Source: an uncultured Gemmatimonadota bacterium
GTDB lineage: Bacteria; Gemmatimonadota; Gemmatimonadetes; Gemmatimonadales; Gemmatimonadaceae
Length of the DNA: 7,532 bases
Direction of reading: 5' to 3'
Assembly (NCBI GenBank): GCA_946887155.1
Contig: CAMPKM010000127.1
Location: 1-7,532 of the forward strand
The first letter of the stretch is position 1. Every line of letters begins with the position of its first letter. The notes below the pieces were generated by a model. The model made no database searches. It saw only the letters and a list, made by a program, of their open reading frames with translations, and was not told the DNA's origin. The position numbers and the translations under genes were made by a program. This document shows, one piece after another, positions 1 through 5,540 of the stretch.

Positions 1-938
1 TGACGAAACTCCCCGTGCGCTTCGAACCGTCATCGGCCGGGGATTCGGCGATTGCCGCGACCAAGGCGTTAGGCGATGGGGAGATTCTCGTTCTCGAGAA
101 CACGCGGTTCCATCCCGGGGAAGAGAAGAATGACCCGGAGCTGTCGAAGGCCTTCGCCGCCCTCGGCGATTTCTTCGTCAACGATGCATTCGGTTCGGCA
201 CATCGTGCGCATGCGTCGACCGCCGGCGTAGCCGAGCACCTGCGTCCAGCGGTGGCGGGATTTCTCATGCAGAAGGAGCTCGACTACCTCGGCCAGGCCG
301 TCACGAAGCCCGAACGGCCGTTCATTGCGATCCTGGGCGGGGCCAAGGTTTCGGGAAAGATCGACGTCATCGAGGCGCTGTTGCCCCGGGTCGACGGACT
401 CCTTATTGGCGGCGCGATGGCGTGTACATTCTACCGCGCCATGGACCTCGAGACAGGGAAGTCGCTGGTGGAACCAGATCGCGTGGCGCTCGCGCGCGAA
501 CTGCTGGATCGCGCACGCATGCGCCTGACCCTGCCTCACGATGCCGTCGTCGCTGACTCGCTCGACAAGCCGTCCACCGCCCGGGCAGTCCATCGCGATG
601 CCATTCCGCACAACGCGGCAATGTTCGATATCGGTCCTGACAGCGCGGCATCGTTTGCCCGTGCCATCGCGAGCGCAAAAACGGTGTTGTGGAATGGTCC
701 TATGGGTGTTTTCGAAACGCCGCCATTCGACAAGGGCACGCTCGCGATTGCGCAGGCAATGGCCACAGCCACCGGGAAGGGAGCGGTCACGGTCGTTGGT
801 GGCGGCGACTCCGCGGCGGCCGTTGCGGAGGCCGGACTCGAAAGCGCGATGAGCCACGTCTCCACCGGAGGCGGCGCGTCGCTGGAGTTCCTCGAGGGCA
901 AGATCCTGCCCGGCGTAGCAGCCCTCGACGATCGTTGA
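1..938 (+). CDS. pgk: Phosphoglycerate kinase, 5'-truncated by window edge
   Basis: Phosphoglycerate kinase transfers phosphate between 1,3-bisphosphoglycerate and ADP in cytosolic glycolysis/gluconeogenesis. The frame is open back to the window edge (first whole codon at base 3), so the GTG at 15 is internal, not the start. About 311 residues are visible against roughly 390-400 for the family, so the first 80-90, including most of the N-terminal substrate-binding arginines, lie outside. Visible family motifs in order: LENTRFHPGEEKND (end of the N-domain region), FGSAHRAHAS, GGAKVSGKI (domain junction with a conserved Lys), DIGP, LWNGPMGVFE (nucleotide-side loop), VVGGGDS (Gly-rich phosphate loop) and the C-terminal STGGGASLEFLEG. 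The stop TGA is at 936-938 and tpiA starts 5 nt later, the classic glycolytic pair. Identification is from motifs; nothing suggests it is broken apart from the window edge. Confidence 0.97.
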   Translation, partial: TKLPVRFEPSSAGDSAIAATKALGDGEILVLENTRFHPGEEKNDPELSKAFAALGDFFVNDAFGSAHRAHASTAGVAEHLRPAVAGFLMQKELDYLGQAVTKPERPFIAILGGAKVSGKIDVIEALLPRVDGLLIGGAMACTFYRAMDLETGKSLVEPDRVALARELLDRARMRLTLPHDAVVADSLDKPSTARAVHRDAIPHNAAMFDIGPDSAASFARAIASAKTVLWNGPMGVFETPPFDKGTLAIAQAMATATGKGAVTVVGGGDSAAAVAEAGLESAMSHVSTGGGASLEFLEGKILPGVAALDDR

Positions 939-943
939 CGGCG

Positions 944-1693
944 ATGGCGCGTCCTGTCTTTGCCGCCAACTGGAAGATGAATCACGGGCCGACTGACGCC
1001 CGGGAGTTCCTGAAGTCGTTCCTGCAATACTACCCGAGACACTCTGATCGCCAGGTCATTCTCTTTCCGTCGGCGGTGACGCTCGCCGCCGTCGTCGAAG
1101 GGTTGAAGGACCGATCGGACATTCGTGTCGGCGTCCAGAACATCCACTGGGAAGACAAGGGTGCCTTCACCGGTGAGGTTTCGGCGGGAATGTCGCGCGA
1201 CGCCGGCGCGCAGTTTGCCCTGGTCGGACACTCCGAGCGGCGGCACGTGTTTGGCGAAACCGACGAAGAGACGGGCCGGAAGGTCGCCGCCTGTTTCCGC
1301 GCGCGCCTGACGCCAATCATCTGTGTCGGTGAGAAAATCGAGGAACGGGAATCGGGCGAGACGGACATCGTTGTCCTGCGTCAACTGCGAGCCGGCCTGC
1401 GAGGCCTGGACGCGTCGCAGGTGGCGCATGTGCTGGTCGCGTACGAGCCCGTCTGGGCGATCGGCACCGGCAGGACGGCTACGCCGGACGATGCCTCCCG
1501 CGTACACCGCTTGATCCGGTCCGAGCTCAAGCTCATGTCGCCGGAGAAGTACAACGCCATCCCGATCCTCTACGGCGGGAGCGTGAACCGCGGGAATGTC
1601 GCCCAGCTCCTCGGCGCGCCGGACGTCGAGGGGGTGCTGGTGGGGGGAGCAAGCCTCGACCCGGAAGCGTGGTCCACCATCGTCCGAGCTTGA
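944..1693 (+). CDS. tpiA: Triosephosphate isomerase
   Basis: Triosephosphate isomerase interconverts dihydroxyacetone phosphate and glyceraldehyde 3-phosphate in the cytosol. The 249-residue product matches the usual ~250-residue TIM barrel. All catalytic positions are visible: N9 and K11 in FAANWKMN, H96 in GHSERR, E168 in YEPVWAIGTGRT (flexible loop 6), and the phosphate-binding YGGSVN at 210-215 followed by GVLVGGASL at 230-238. The frame is open further upstream, but the ATG at 944 is the right start because MARPVFAANWKMN puts the active-site Lys at the family position and anything earlier would overlap the pgk coding end. It lies 5 nt after the pgk stop, so it is probably co-transcribed and translationally coupled with pgk. 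No disabling change is seen. Confidence 0.98.
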   Translation: MARPVFAANWKMNHGPTDAREFLKSFLQYYPRHSDRQVILFPSAVTLAAVVEGLKDRSDIRVGVQNIHWEDKGAFTGEVSAGMSRDAGAQFALVGHSERRHVFGETDEETGRKVAACFRARLTPIICVGEKIEERESGETDIVVLRQLRAGLRGLDASQVAHVLVAYEPVWAIGTGRTATPDDASRVHRLIRSELKLMSPEKYNAIPILYGGSVNRGNVAQLLGAPDVEGVLVGGASLDPEAWSTIVRA

Positions 1694-1700
1694 TTCGACC

Positions 1701-1744
1701 CGTAAGTTGGCTACCTTTATTCGCTTAGCTGTTTTCGACTTACG
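1701..1744. repeat. Interrupted inverted repeat between tpiA and secG
   Basis: The arms CGTAAGT (1701-1707) and ACTTACG (1738-1744) are perfect 7-bp reverse complements. A second nested pair, GCTA (1710-1713) and TAGC (1726-1729), lies between them. The whole fills most of the 65-nt tpiA-secG gap. There is no T-run after it, so it is not a standard intrinsic terminator. It could be a weak mRNA hairpin (a processing or attenuation point in the pgk-tpiA-secG message), a protein-binding dyad, or chance. This AT-richer gap may also hold a secG promoter, but I found no convincing -35/-10 pair. Confidence 0.35.
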
Positions 1745-1758
1745 CTGGTTCTGAGAGC

Positions 1759-2130
1759 ATGTACACTTTTCTGCTGGTCATCCTGATTATCGACAGCCTC
1801 GTGCTGATCGCCGCGGTCCTGATGCAGGCGGCGAAAGGCGGCGGGCTGGCGGCATCGTTCGGCGGTGTGTCAACCGCGGCTGACTCGTTCATTGGCACTC
1901 GTCAGGCAGGGAACGTCCTGACCAGGATCGCCTGGTGGGCGGGCGGCTTGTTCCTGTTCCTCGCGTTCGTGTTGCAGCTCATGACCACGCGTGGCCGGGC
2001 TCCGGAATCGATTCTCGACAAGGGGCTGGCACCGGCTCCCACGACCACGACTCCGCCGCCGCAGTCGGTGATTCCACTCGATACGTCCGCGAAGAGTCCG
2101 TTGCCACCTACCGGAAGCGAAAAGAAGTAG
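1759..2130 (+). CDS. secG: Preprotein translocase subunit SecG
   Basis: SecG is the small non-essential subunit of the SecYEG inner-membrane channel and assists SecA-driven protein export. The product is 123 residues. It has a first hydrophobic helix at about residues 2-21, the conserved cytoplasmic loop LMQAAKGGGLAASFGG (21-36, the SecG family signature), a second helix at about 57-77, and then a hydrophilic Pro/Thr-rich tail (APAPTTTTPPP and onward) ending in EKK. The tail makes it somewhat longer than minimal SecG proteins; such tails are variable in the family. The ATG at 1759 is chosen because it starts directly into TM1; only a weak GAGAG purine stretch precedes it. carA begins 8 nt after the TAG stop. 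A place downstream of tpiA is typical for secG in many bacteria. Confidence 0.95.
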   Translation: MYTFLLVILIIDSLVLIAAVLMQAAKGGGLAASFGGVSTAADSFIGTRQAGNVLTRIAWWAGGLFLFLAFVLQLMTTRGRAPESILDKGLAPAPTTTTPPPQSVIPLDTSAKSPLPPTGSEKK

Positions 2131-2138
2131 CGATCAGC

Positions 2139-3284
2139 GTGAACAACTCGCCAATTCGCCGGCCAGGGTTCCTCCTCCTCGAGGACGGAGCCCTTTTTCG
2201 TGGATCGCTGGTTTCCGAAGCTCCGCAGACCGTGGCGGAAGTCGTCTTCACGACGAACATGACCGGATACCAGGAGGTCTTCACCGATCCGTCGTATCGC
2301 GGCCAGATCGTCGTCATGACGGCGCCGATGATCGGGAACTACGGCATCAATCGCGAAGACCCGGAATCATCGCAGCCGCAGGTCGCCGGGGTCGTGGTTC
2401 GCGAACTGTCGAAGCAGTACTCCAACTGGAGGGCGGACGGCGACCTGGCGAGCTTCCTCGCCGCGGCCAGCGTGCCGATTCTCGAAGACATCGACACCCG
2501 CCAGCTGACGCGCCACCTCCGCTCCGCCGGCGTTATGCGCGGCGTGATCGACACCGGTGAGTCGCCCTCCGACGCCGCCCGCGCGGCGCTCGACGCCTGC
2601 CCGTCGATGGAAGGACTCGACCTCGCCAGCGTCGTGACGACCAAGGTGCCTTACGAGTGGGGATCGAAAGACGCGCCGCATCACATCGTCGCGTACGACT
2701 TCGGCATCAAGCGAAACATCCTGCGGCTGTTCGAAGAGCAGGGATGCCGCGTCACGGTCGTTCCATCGACCACGCCGCCGGAGCAGGCGCTTGCCCTGGA
2801 TCCCGATGGCGTCTTCTTCTCCAATGGTCCGGGCGATCCCGCGGCGGTCAGTTACGCGCCCGAGACGATTCGCACGATCGCCGAGAAGGAGGTCCCGATT
2901 TTCGGCATCTGTTTGGGGCACCAGATGATCGCCCTCAGCTTCGGCGGGTCGACGGAAAAACTCCCGTACGGCCACCGGGGAGGGAATCACCCGGTCAAGG
3001 ACCTCGAAACCGGCAAGGTGCTGATCACCTCGCAGAACCACGGATTCGCGGTTTCCGGTGACCCCGCCAACCCGGAAGCGATCCCGGGAGCACCAGAACT
3101 CGAAGTCACGCATGTCAACCTCAACGATAAGACCGTCGAGGGACTGCGACACAAGCGGCTACCTGTCTTTGCCGTTCAGTACCATCCGGAGGCCGCTCCG
3201 GGCCCTCACGACGCCCGTCCGCACTTCTCAGAGTTCATGAAAGCCGTGAGAAGCGACGTTGCCCAAGGTGAGCCAACCGCTTGA
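2139..3284 (+). CDS. carA: Carbamoyl-phosphate synthase small (glutaminase) subunit
   Basis: CarA hydrolyses glutamine and channels ammonia to CarB for carbamoyl-phosphate synthesis, feeding pyrimidine and arginine pathways. From the chosen start the product is 381 residues, normal for CarA. The N-terminal CPSase small-subunit domain is marked by FTTNMTGYQEVFTDPSY (37-53) and the C-terminal class I glutamine amidotransferase domain by SNGPGDP (228-234), the nucleophile C258 in GICLGHQM, YGHRGGNHP, QNHGFAV, and H349/E351 in YHPEA. The full Cys-His-Glu triad is therefore present. The start is GTG at 2139: the frame extends further upstream, but that part overlaps secG, and the protein from VNNSPIRRPGFLLLEDG fits family length. 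The GTG is 8 nt past the secG stop and its Shine-Dalgarno (AGAAG region) lies inside the secG end. carB does not follow. The stop codon overlaps the -35 box of the next gene. Confidence 0.96.
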   Translation: MNNSPIRRPGFLLLEDGALFRGSLVSEAPQTVAEVVFTTNMTGYQEVFTDPSYRGQIVVMTAPMIGNYGINREDPESSQPQVAGVVVRELSKQYSNWRADGDLASFLAAASVPILEDIDTRQLTRHLRSAGVMRGVIDTGESPSDAARAALDACPSMEGLDLASVVTTKVPYEWGSKDAPHHIVAYDFGIKRNILRLFEEQGCRVTVVPSTTPPEQALALDPDGVFFSNGPGDPAAVSYAPETIRTIAEKEVPIFGICLGHQMIALSFGGSTEKLPYGHRGGNHPVKDLETGKVLITSQNHGFAVSGDPANPEAIPGAPELEVTHVNLNDKTVEGLRHKRLPVFAVQYHPEAAPGPHDARPHFSEFMKAVRSDVAQGEPTA

Positions 3285-3309
3285 CACGCAATAATTAACG
3301 TCCTAAGTT
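3281..3309 (+). promoter_or_regulatory. Sigma70-type promoter for the HU/IHF gene
   Basis: A perfect TTGACA (3281-3286) is followed by a 17-nt spacer and TAAGTT (3304-3309), which keeps the three most conserved -10 positions (T1, A2, T6). The -35 box overlaps the carA stop codon TGA (3282-3284). The spacer is AT-rich compared with its surroundings. Transcription would start near 3316, giving a leader of about 45 nt that includes a GAGG Shine-Dalgarno at 3349-3352. Seen by eye; the promoter role is inferred. Confidence 0.7.
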
Positions 3310-3359
3310 CGGTCCCAGTTCGGGTGTGGTTTACCCCGGTTCTTCGTTGAGGCCAGGCA

Positions 3360-3677
3360 ATGACCAAGGCAGACCTCGTCGAGCATGTGACCGAGCAGAT
3401 CGCAAAGACTGCTGGGCCGATGATCTCCAAGAAGGACTGCGCAAGGGTGGTTGATGCGTTCCTGGATGCCATCAAGGATGCGCTCCAACAACAGAAGAAC
3501 ATTGAAGTCCGCGGATTCGGCACTTTCAAGATCCGTCATCGCAAGACGCGCATGGCAAGAAATCCCCGAACTGGTTCTCCTGTAGAGGTTTCTGCGCGTC
3601 CTGTTCCAGTGTTCAAGCCGTCAAAGGAACTCCGCGCGATGGTCGCCGATCTCGTTCCGCCAACCGTCACTGAGTGA
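3360..3677 (+). CDS. HU/IHF-family DNA-binding protein
   Basis: This is a small basic nucleoid protein of the HU/IHF family. Such proteins act as dimers that bend DNA through two beta-arms. The product is 105 residues, a little longer than the usual ~90-95 because of a short acidic/Pro tail (VPPTVTE). Visible family features: N-terminal MTKADLVEHV, the core signature GFGTF (52-56), the beta-arm RNPRTG (67-72) with the intercalating P69, and PVFKPSKELR (83-92). The EVRGFGTF and ARNPRTG wording is closer to IHF-beta/HimD-like proteins than to E. coli HU, but subunit type cannot be settled by eye, so no symbol is given. The start ATG 3360 has GAGG seven nt upstream. It appears monocistronic: own promoter over the carA stop, intrinsic terminator 22 nt after its TGA. 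Confidence 0.95.
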   Translation: MTKADLVEHVTEQIAKTAGPMISKKDCARVVDAFLDAIKDALQQQKNIEVRGFGTFKIRHRKTRMARNPRTGSPVEVSARPVPVFKPSKELRAMVADLVPPTVTE

Positions 3678-3698
3678 TTTCTGCCGCAGTGATATGTG

Positions 3699-3723
3699 CC
3701 CCGGCCAACACCGGGGTTTTTTT
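3699..3723 (+). terminator. Intrinsic terminator of the HU/IHF gene
   Basis: The stem CCCCGG (3699-3704) pairs with CCGGGG (3711-3716) across the six-base loop CCAACA and is followed at once by seven T (3717-3723). This is a textbook Rho-independent terminator 22 nt after the HU/IHF stop, separating it from the molybdopterin operon. Confidence 0.92.
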
Positions 3724-3769
3724 GCGCCCGATGTTCAGCTCGCCTCGCGAACCAATCTGAGTTCAGCCG

Positions 3770-3775
3770 TATATT
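3770..3775 (+). promoter_or_regulatory. -10 box of a probable leaderless moaD promoter
   Basis: TATATT lies with exactly 6 nt (CCGTTC) between it and the moaD ATG, so the transcription start expected from sigma70-type spacing falls on or next to the A of ATG. No Shine-Dalgarno-like purine run occurs in the preceding 20 nt. No good -35 is seen 16-18 nt upstream (GCGAAC at 3747-3752). Leaderless initiation is inferred from this spacing. Confidence 0.55.
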
Positions 3776-3781
3776 CCGTTC

Positions 3782-4024
3782 ATGACAGTGCGTGTGTTGT
3801 TGTTCGCCTCGTACGCCGATGCAGTCGGGCAGAATGAGTTAACGCTCGATATTGCAGAAGGATCGGTCGTGGGCGACATCGTCGCCCGGGTTCGCGAACT
3901 TGCCGGCGGGAGGGCGTTGCCGCCGTCGCCGCTGCTCGCGCTCAATGCGACATACACGCCGGACACTGCTCCCGTCCGTAGTGGAGACGAGGTCGCCATC
4001 ATCCCGCCGGTAGCCGGCGGATGA
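3782..4024 (+). CDS. moaD: Molybdopterin synthase sulfur-carrier subunit MoaD
   Basis: MoaD is a ubiquitin-fold sulfur carrier. Its C-terminal Gly is adenylated and thiocarboxylated, and it donates sulfur to cyclic pyranopterin monophosphate within the MoaD2-MoaE2 synthase. The product is 80 residues, a typical length. It starts with MTVRVLLFASYADAVG (beta1 and helix start), has the ALN motif at about 53-55, and ends DEVAIIPPVAGG with the required C-terminal Gly-Gly at 79-80. The TGA stop (4022-4024) overlaps the moaE ATG (4021-4023), so the two partner subunits are translationally coupled. There is no visible Shine-Dalgarno; a -10 box directly upstream suggests leaderless initiation. The activating MoeB-type enzyme is not in the window. 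Confidence 0.93.
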   Translation: MTVRVLLFASYADAVGQNELTLDIAEGSVVGDIVARVRELAGGRALPPSPLLALNATYTPDTAPVRSGDEVAIIPPVAGG

Positions 4025-4461
4025 GTGCGGCCAGGCTGACGACCCGACCGATCGACACGGGCGCCCTCATCCGCGCTGTCGAGGGGCCTGATCATGGCGC
4101 TGTTTCGATCTTCCTGGGAACGGTGCGCAACTCGAATGACGGACGCGACGTGGACGGGATCGACTATTCCGCATACGACGCGATGGCGGACGCGGAGATG
4201 AATCGCATCGTGGCCGAGGCCGTCGACCGGTTTCCGGGTATCGCGGTCGCGCTCGAACACCGGATCGGCACGTTGCGTATCGGCGATGTCAGCGTGGCCA
4301 TCGCCTGCGCGCACGCGCACCGCGGCCCCGCCCTCGACGCCACTCGTTATGTGATCGAGGAACTCAAGCGGCGCGTGCCGGTCTGGAAACGCGAACACTA
4401 CCTCGACGGAACGAGCGAGTGGGTCGATCCAACGCGGCAAAGCGCGAAGGTGGCTGGATGA
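4021..4461 (+). CDS. moaE: Molybdopterin synthase catalytic subunit MoaE
   Basis: MoaE is the catalytic large subunit of molybdopterin synthase. It uses MoaD thiocarboxylate to put the dithiolene sulfurs on cyclic pyranopterin monophosphate. The product is 146 residues, normal for the family. Visible are VSIFLGTVRN (28-37), the YSAYDAMADAEM segment typical of MoaE, the AHAHRG loop (97-102), and the lysines K116 and K123 in ELKRRVPVWKRE, spaced seven apart like the catalytic K119/K126 of E. coli MoaE. Both ends overlap neighbours by four bases (ATGA): with moaD at 4021-4024 and with moaA at 4458-4461. The tight coupling fits stoichiometric production with MoaD. Confidence 0.96.
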   Translation: MSAARLTTRPIDTGALIRAVEGPDHGAVSIFLGTVRNSNDGRDVDGIDYSAYDAMADAEMNRIVAEAVDRFPGIAVALEHRIGTLRIGDVSVAIACAHAHRGPALDATRYVIEELKRRVPVWKREHYLDGTSEWVDPTRQSAKVAG

Positions 4462-5438
4462 CCGCGCTCAGGGATCAGTGGGGACGGAGCATCGAGTACC
4501 TCCGCATCTCGGTCACCGACCGGTGCAACTTCCGGTGTGTCTACTGCATGCCGCAGGAAGGCCTTCAGTGGCTGCCCAAAGCCGAGATCCTGACGTACGA
4601 GGAGATCACCGAAGTCGTCAGGCAGCTCTCTCCGCTCGGGCTGCGCCGGCTGCGCATCACGGGCGGGGAGCCGACGATCCGTCCGGATCTCGAGTCGCTG
4701 ATTCGCCAGCTCAGGTCGATTCCAGGGATAGAGGACATCGCCCTGTCCACCAACGGCGCCAGGCTGCCGCAAATGGCGAAGTCACTCCGCGCCGCCGGGC
4801 TCGATCGGATCAACATGAGCGCCGACTCGCTGCAACCGGCGCGCATCGCGGCCATCGCCCGACGCAACCTCGGCTTTGATCCGATCGCCGCGGCGACAGC
4901 GGCCGAAGACGCCGGGTTGTCGCCCATCAAGATCAACGTCGTCGTGCTGCGCGGTACGAACGACGACGAGGTCGAGGATTTTGCGCGCCTGACGCTGGAG
5001 CGGCCCTGGCATGTGCGCTTCATCGAGCTGATGCCGGTGGGCGATATGCGCGAGCTGACGTGGGATCACGTGGTGCCGAGCGATGAAGTGCTGGCGCGTA
5101 TCGGTACGATCGGCGCGTTGACACCAGACGGTGGCCCGCCGCGGGGCAACGGACCCGCGCAGTACTATCGGATCGCGGGCGCCGCCGGCACGGTCGGCGT
5201 CATCACGCCGATGACCCACACCTATTGCGGATCCTGCAATCGCGTGCGCCTCACCGCCGATGGTCGTCTTCGCACCTGCCTCTACGGCGATCACGAGGTC
5301 AACCTGCGCGACCCGCTGCGCGACGGCGTTCCGCTCGAGCCATTGTTCCGGCAGGCGCTGGCCGACAAGCCGAAGGAACACGCGCTGCTGCAGATGCAGG
5401 TCGGCGGTCTGAAGGCGCTGTCGCAGGTCGGAGGATGA
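4458..5438 (+). CDS. moaA: GTP 3',8-cyclase MoaA (radical SAM)
   Basis: MoaA is the radical SAM enzyme that, using two 4Fe-4S clusters, converts GTP to 3',8-cyclo-7,8-dihydro-GTP, the first step of molybdenum cofactor synthesis; MoaC completes that step. The product is 326 residues, the usual length. The N-terminal cluster motif is C23-x3-C27-x2-C30 (DRCNFRCVYC), SAM-binding TGGEP is at 68-72, STNG at 97-100, and the C-terminal cluster ligands are C257, C260 and C274 (YCGSCNRVRL...RTC). It ends in the conserved Gly-Gly tail (SQVGG). An open frame begins at GTG 4419, but ATG 4458 is chosen for its ATGA overlap with moaE, the AAGG seven nt before it, and the family N-terminus. The usual SLDSL strand reads SADSL here (121-125), a mild variation. 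moaC is not adjacent. Confidence 0.97.
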   Translation: MTALRDQWGRSIEYLRISVTDRCNFRCVYCMPQEGLQWLPKAEILTYEEITEVVRQLSPLGLRRLRITGGEPTIRPDLESLIRQLRSIPGIEDIALSTNGARLPQMAKSLRAAGLDRINMSADSLQPARIAAIARRNLGFDPIAAATAAEDAGLSPIKINVVVLRGTNDDEVEDFARLTLERPWHVRFIELMPVGDMRELTWDHVVPSDEVLARIGTIGALTPDGGPPRGNGPAQYYRIAGAAGTVGVITPMTHTYCGSCNRVRLTADGRLRTCLYGDHEVNLRDPLRDGVPLEPLFRQALADKPKEHALLQMQVGGLKALSQVGG

Positions 5439-5480
5439 GTTGGTTGAGGAGTTGAGTCGTTGAAGAGTTGAAGACTCGAA
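5437..5480 (+). repeat. Degenerate tandem GAGTTGAA-type 8-mers after moaA
   Basis: Immediately at and after the moaA stop, the + strand reads as imperfect 8-base units: GAGTTGAG (5449-5456), TCGTTGAA (5457-5464), GAGTTGAA (5465-5472) and GACTCGAA (5473-5480), preceded by a shifted GAGTTGGTTGAG (5437-5448). It is G/T/A-rich and unlike the flanking coding sequence. It is close to the reverse complement of the tract before mdh: 5434-5442 pairs perfectly with 5529-5537, and 5442-5451 pairs 9 of 10 with 5507-5516. Origin is unknown: slippage-grown microsatellite or dispersed repeat. Confidence 0.7.
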
Positions 5481-5482
5481 TT

Positions 5483-5494
5483 CGCCGCTCGGCG
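5483..5494 (+). other. Short GC hairpin between the two tracts
   Basis: CGCC (5483-5486) and GGCG (5491-5494) enclose GCTC, followed by only three T. It overlaps the 8-bp palindrome CGAATTCG (5477-5484). It could be a weak terminator for the moaDEA transcript, but the stem is short and the T-run poor, so termination here is doubtful. Confidence 0.25.
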
Positions 5495-5506
5495 TTTACC
5501 TTGTAT

Positions 5507-5540
5507 CTCATCAACCTCATCACCTCATCAACTCATCAAC
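5507..5540 (+). repeat. Tandem CTCATCAAC units abutting the mdh start codon
   Basis: Four consecutive units fill the 34 nt before the mdh ATG: CTCATCAAC (5507-5515), CTCATCAC (5516-5523), CTCATCAA (5524-5531) and CTCATCAAC (5532-5540). The tract contains no G at all, so no Shine-Dalgarno can exist here. It is roughly the reverse complement of the 5437-5480 tract. If transcribed as the mdh leader it would be a mostly unstructured C/U/A-rich ribosome entry region, unless paired with the upstream tract. Confidence 0.85.

Noticed and set aside
15..17. GTG as the start codon of pgk
   Set aside because: The frame is open to the window edge and the residues before the GTG continue plausibly into phosphoglycerate kinase; the fragment lacks the N-terminal substrate-binding part, so this is an internal valine.
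536..1507. Long open frame on the - strand across pgk/tpiA
   Set aside because: It lies antisense to two clearly conserved genes, is Arg-rich, matches no family I recognise and is a normal by-product of GC-rich codon use.
1694..1758. A tRNA gene near secG, as in some enterobacteria
   Set aside because: The gap is only 65 nt, shows no acceptor stem or T-loop motif, and its only dyad has 7-bp arms with a long loop.
2367..3152. Long open frame on the - strand inside carA
   Set aside because: Antisense shadow of the conserved carA frame, with no recognisable motifs.
5437..5540. Repeats near mdh as a CRISPR array
   Set aside because: Units are about 8 nt, degenerate, directly adjacent without spacers, and the two tracts are in opposite orientation.
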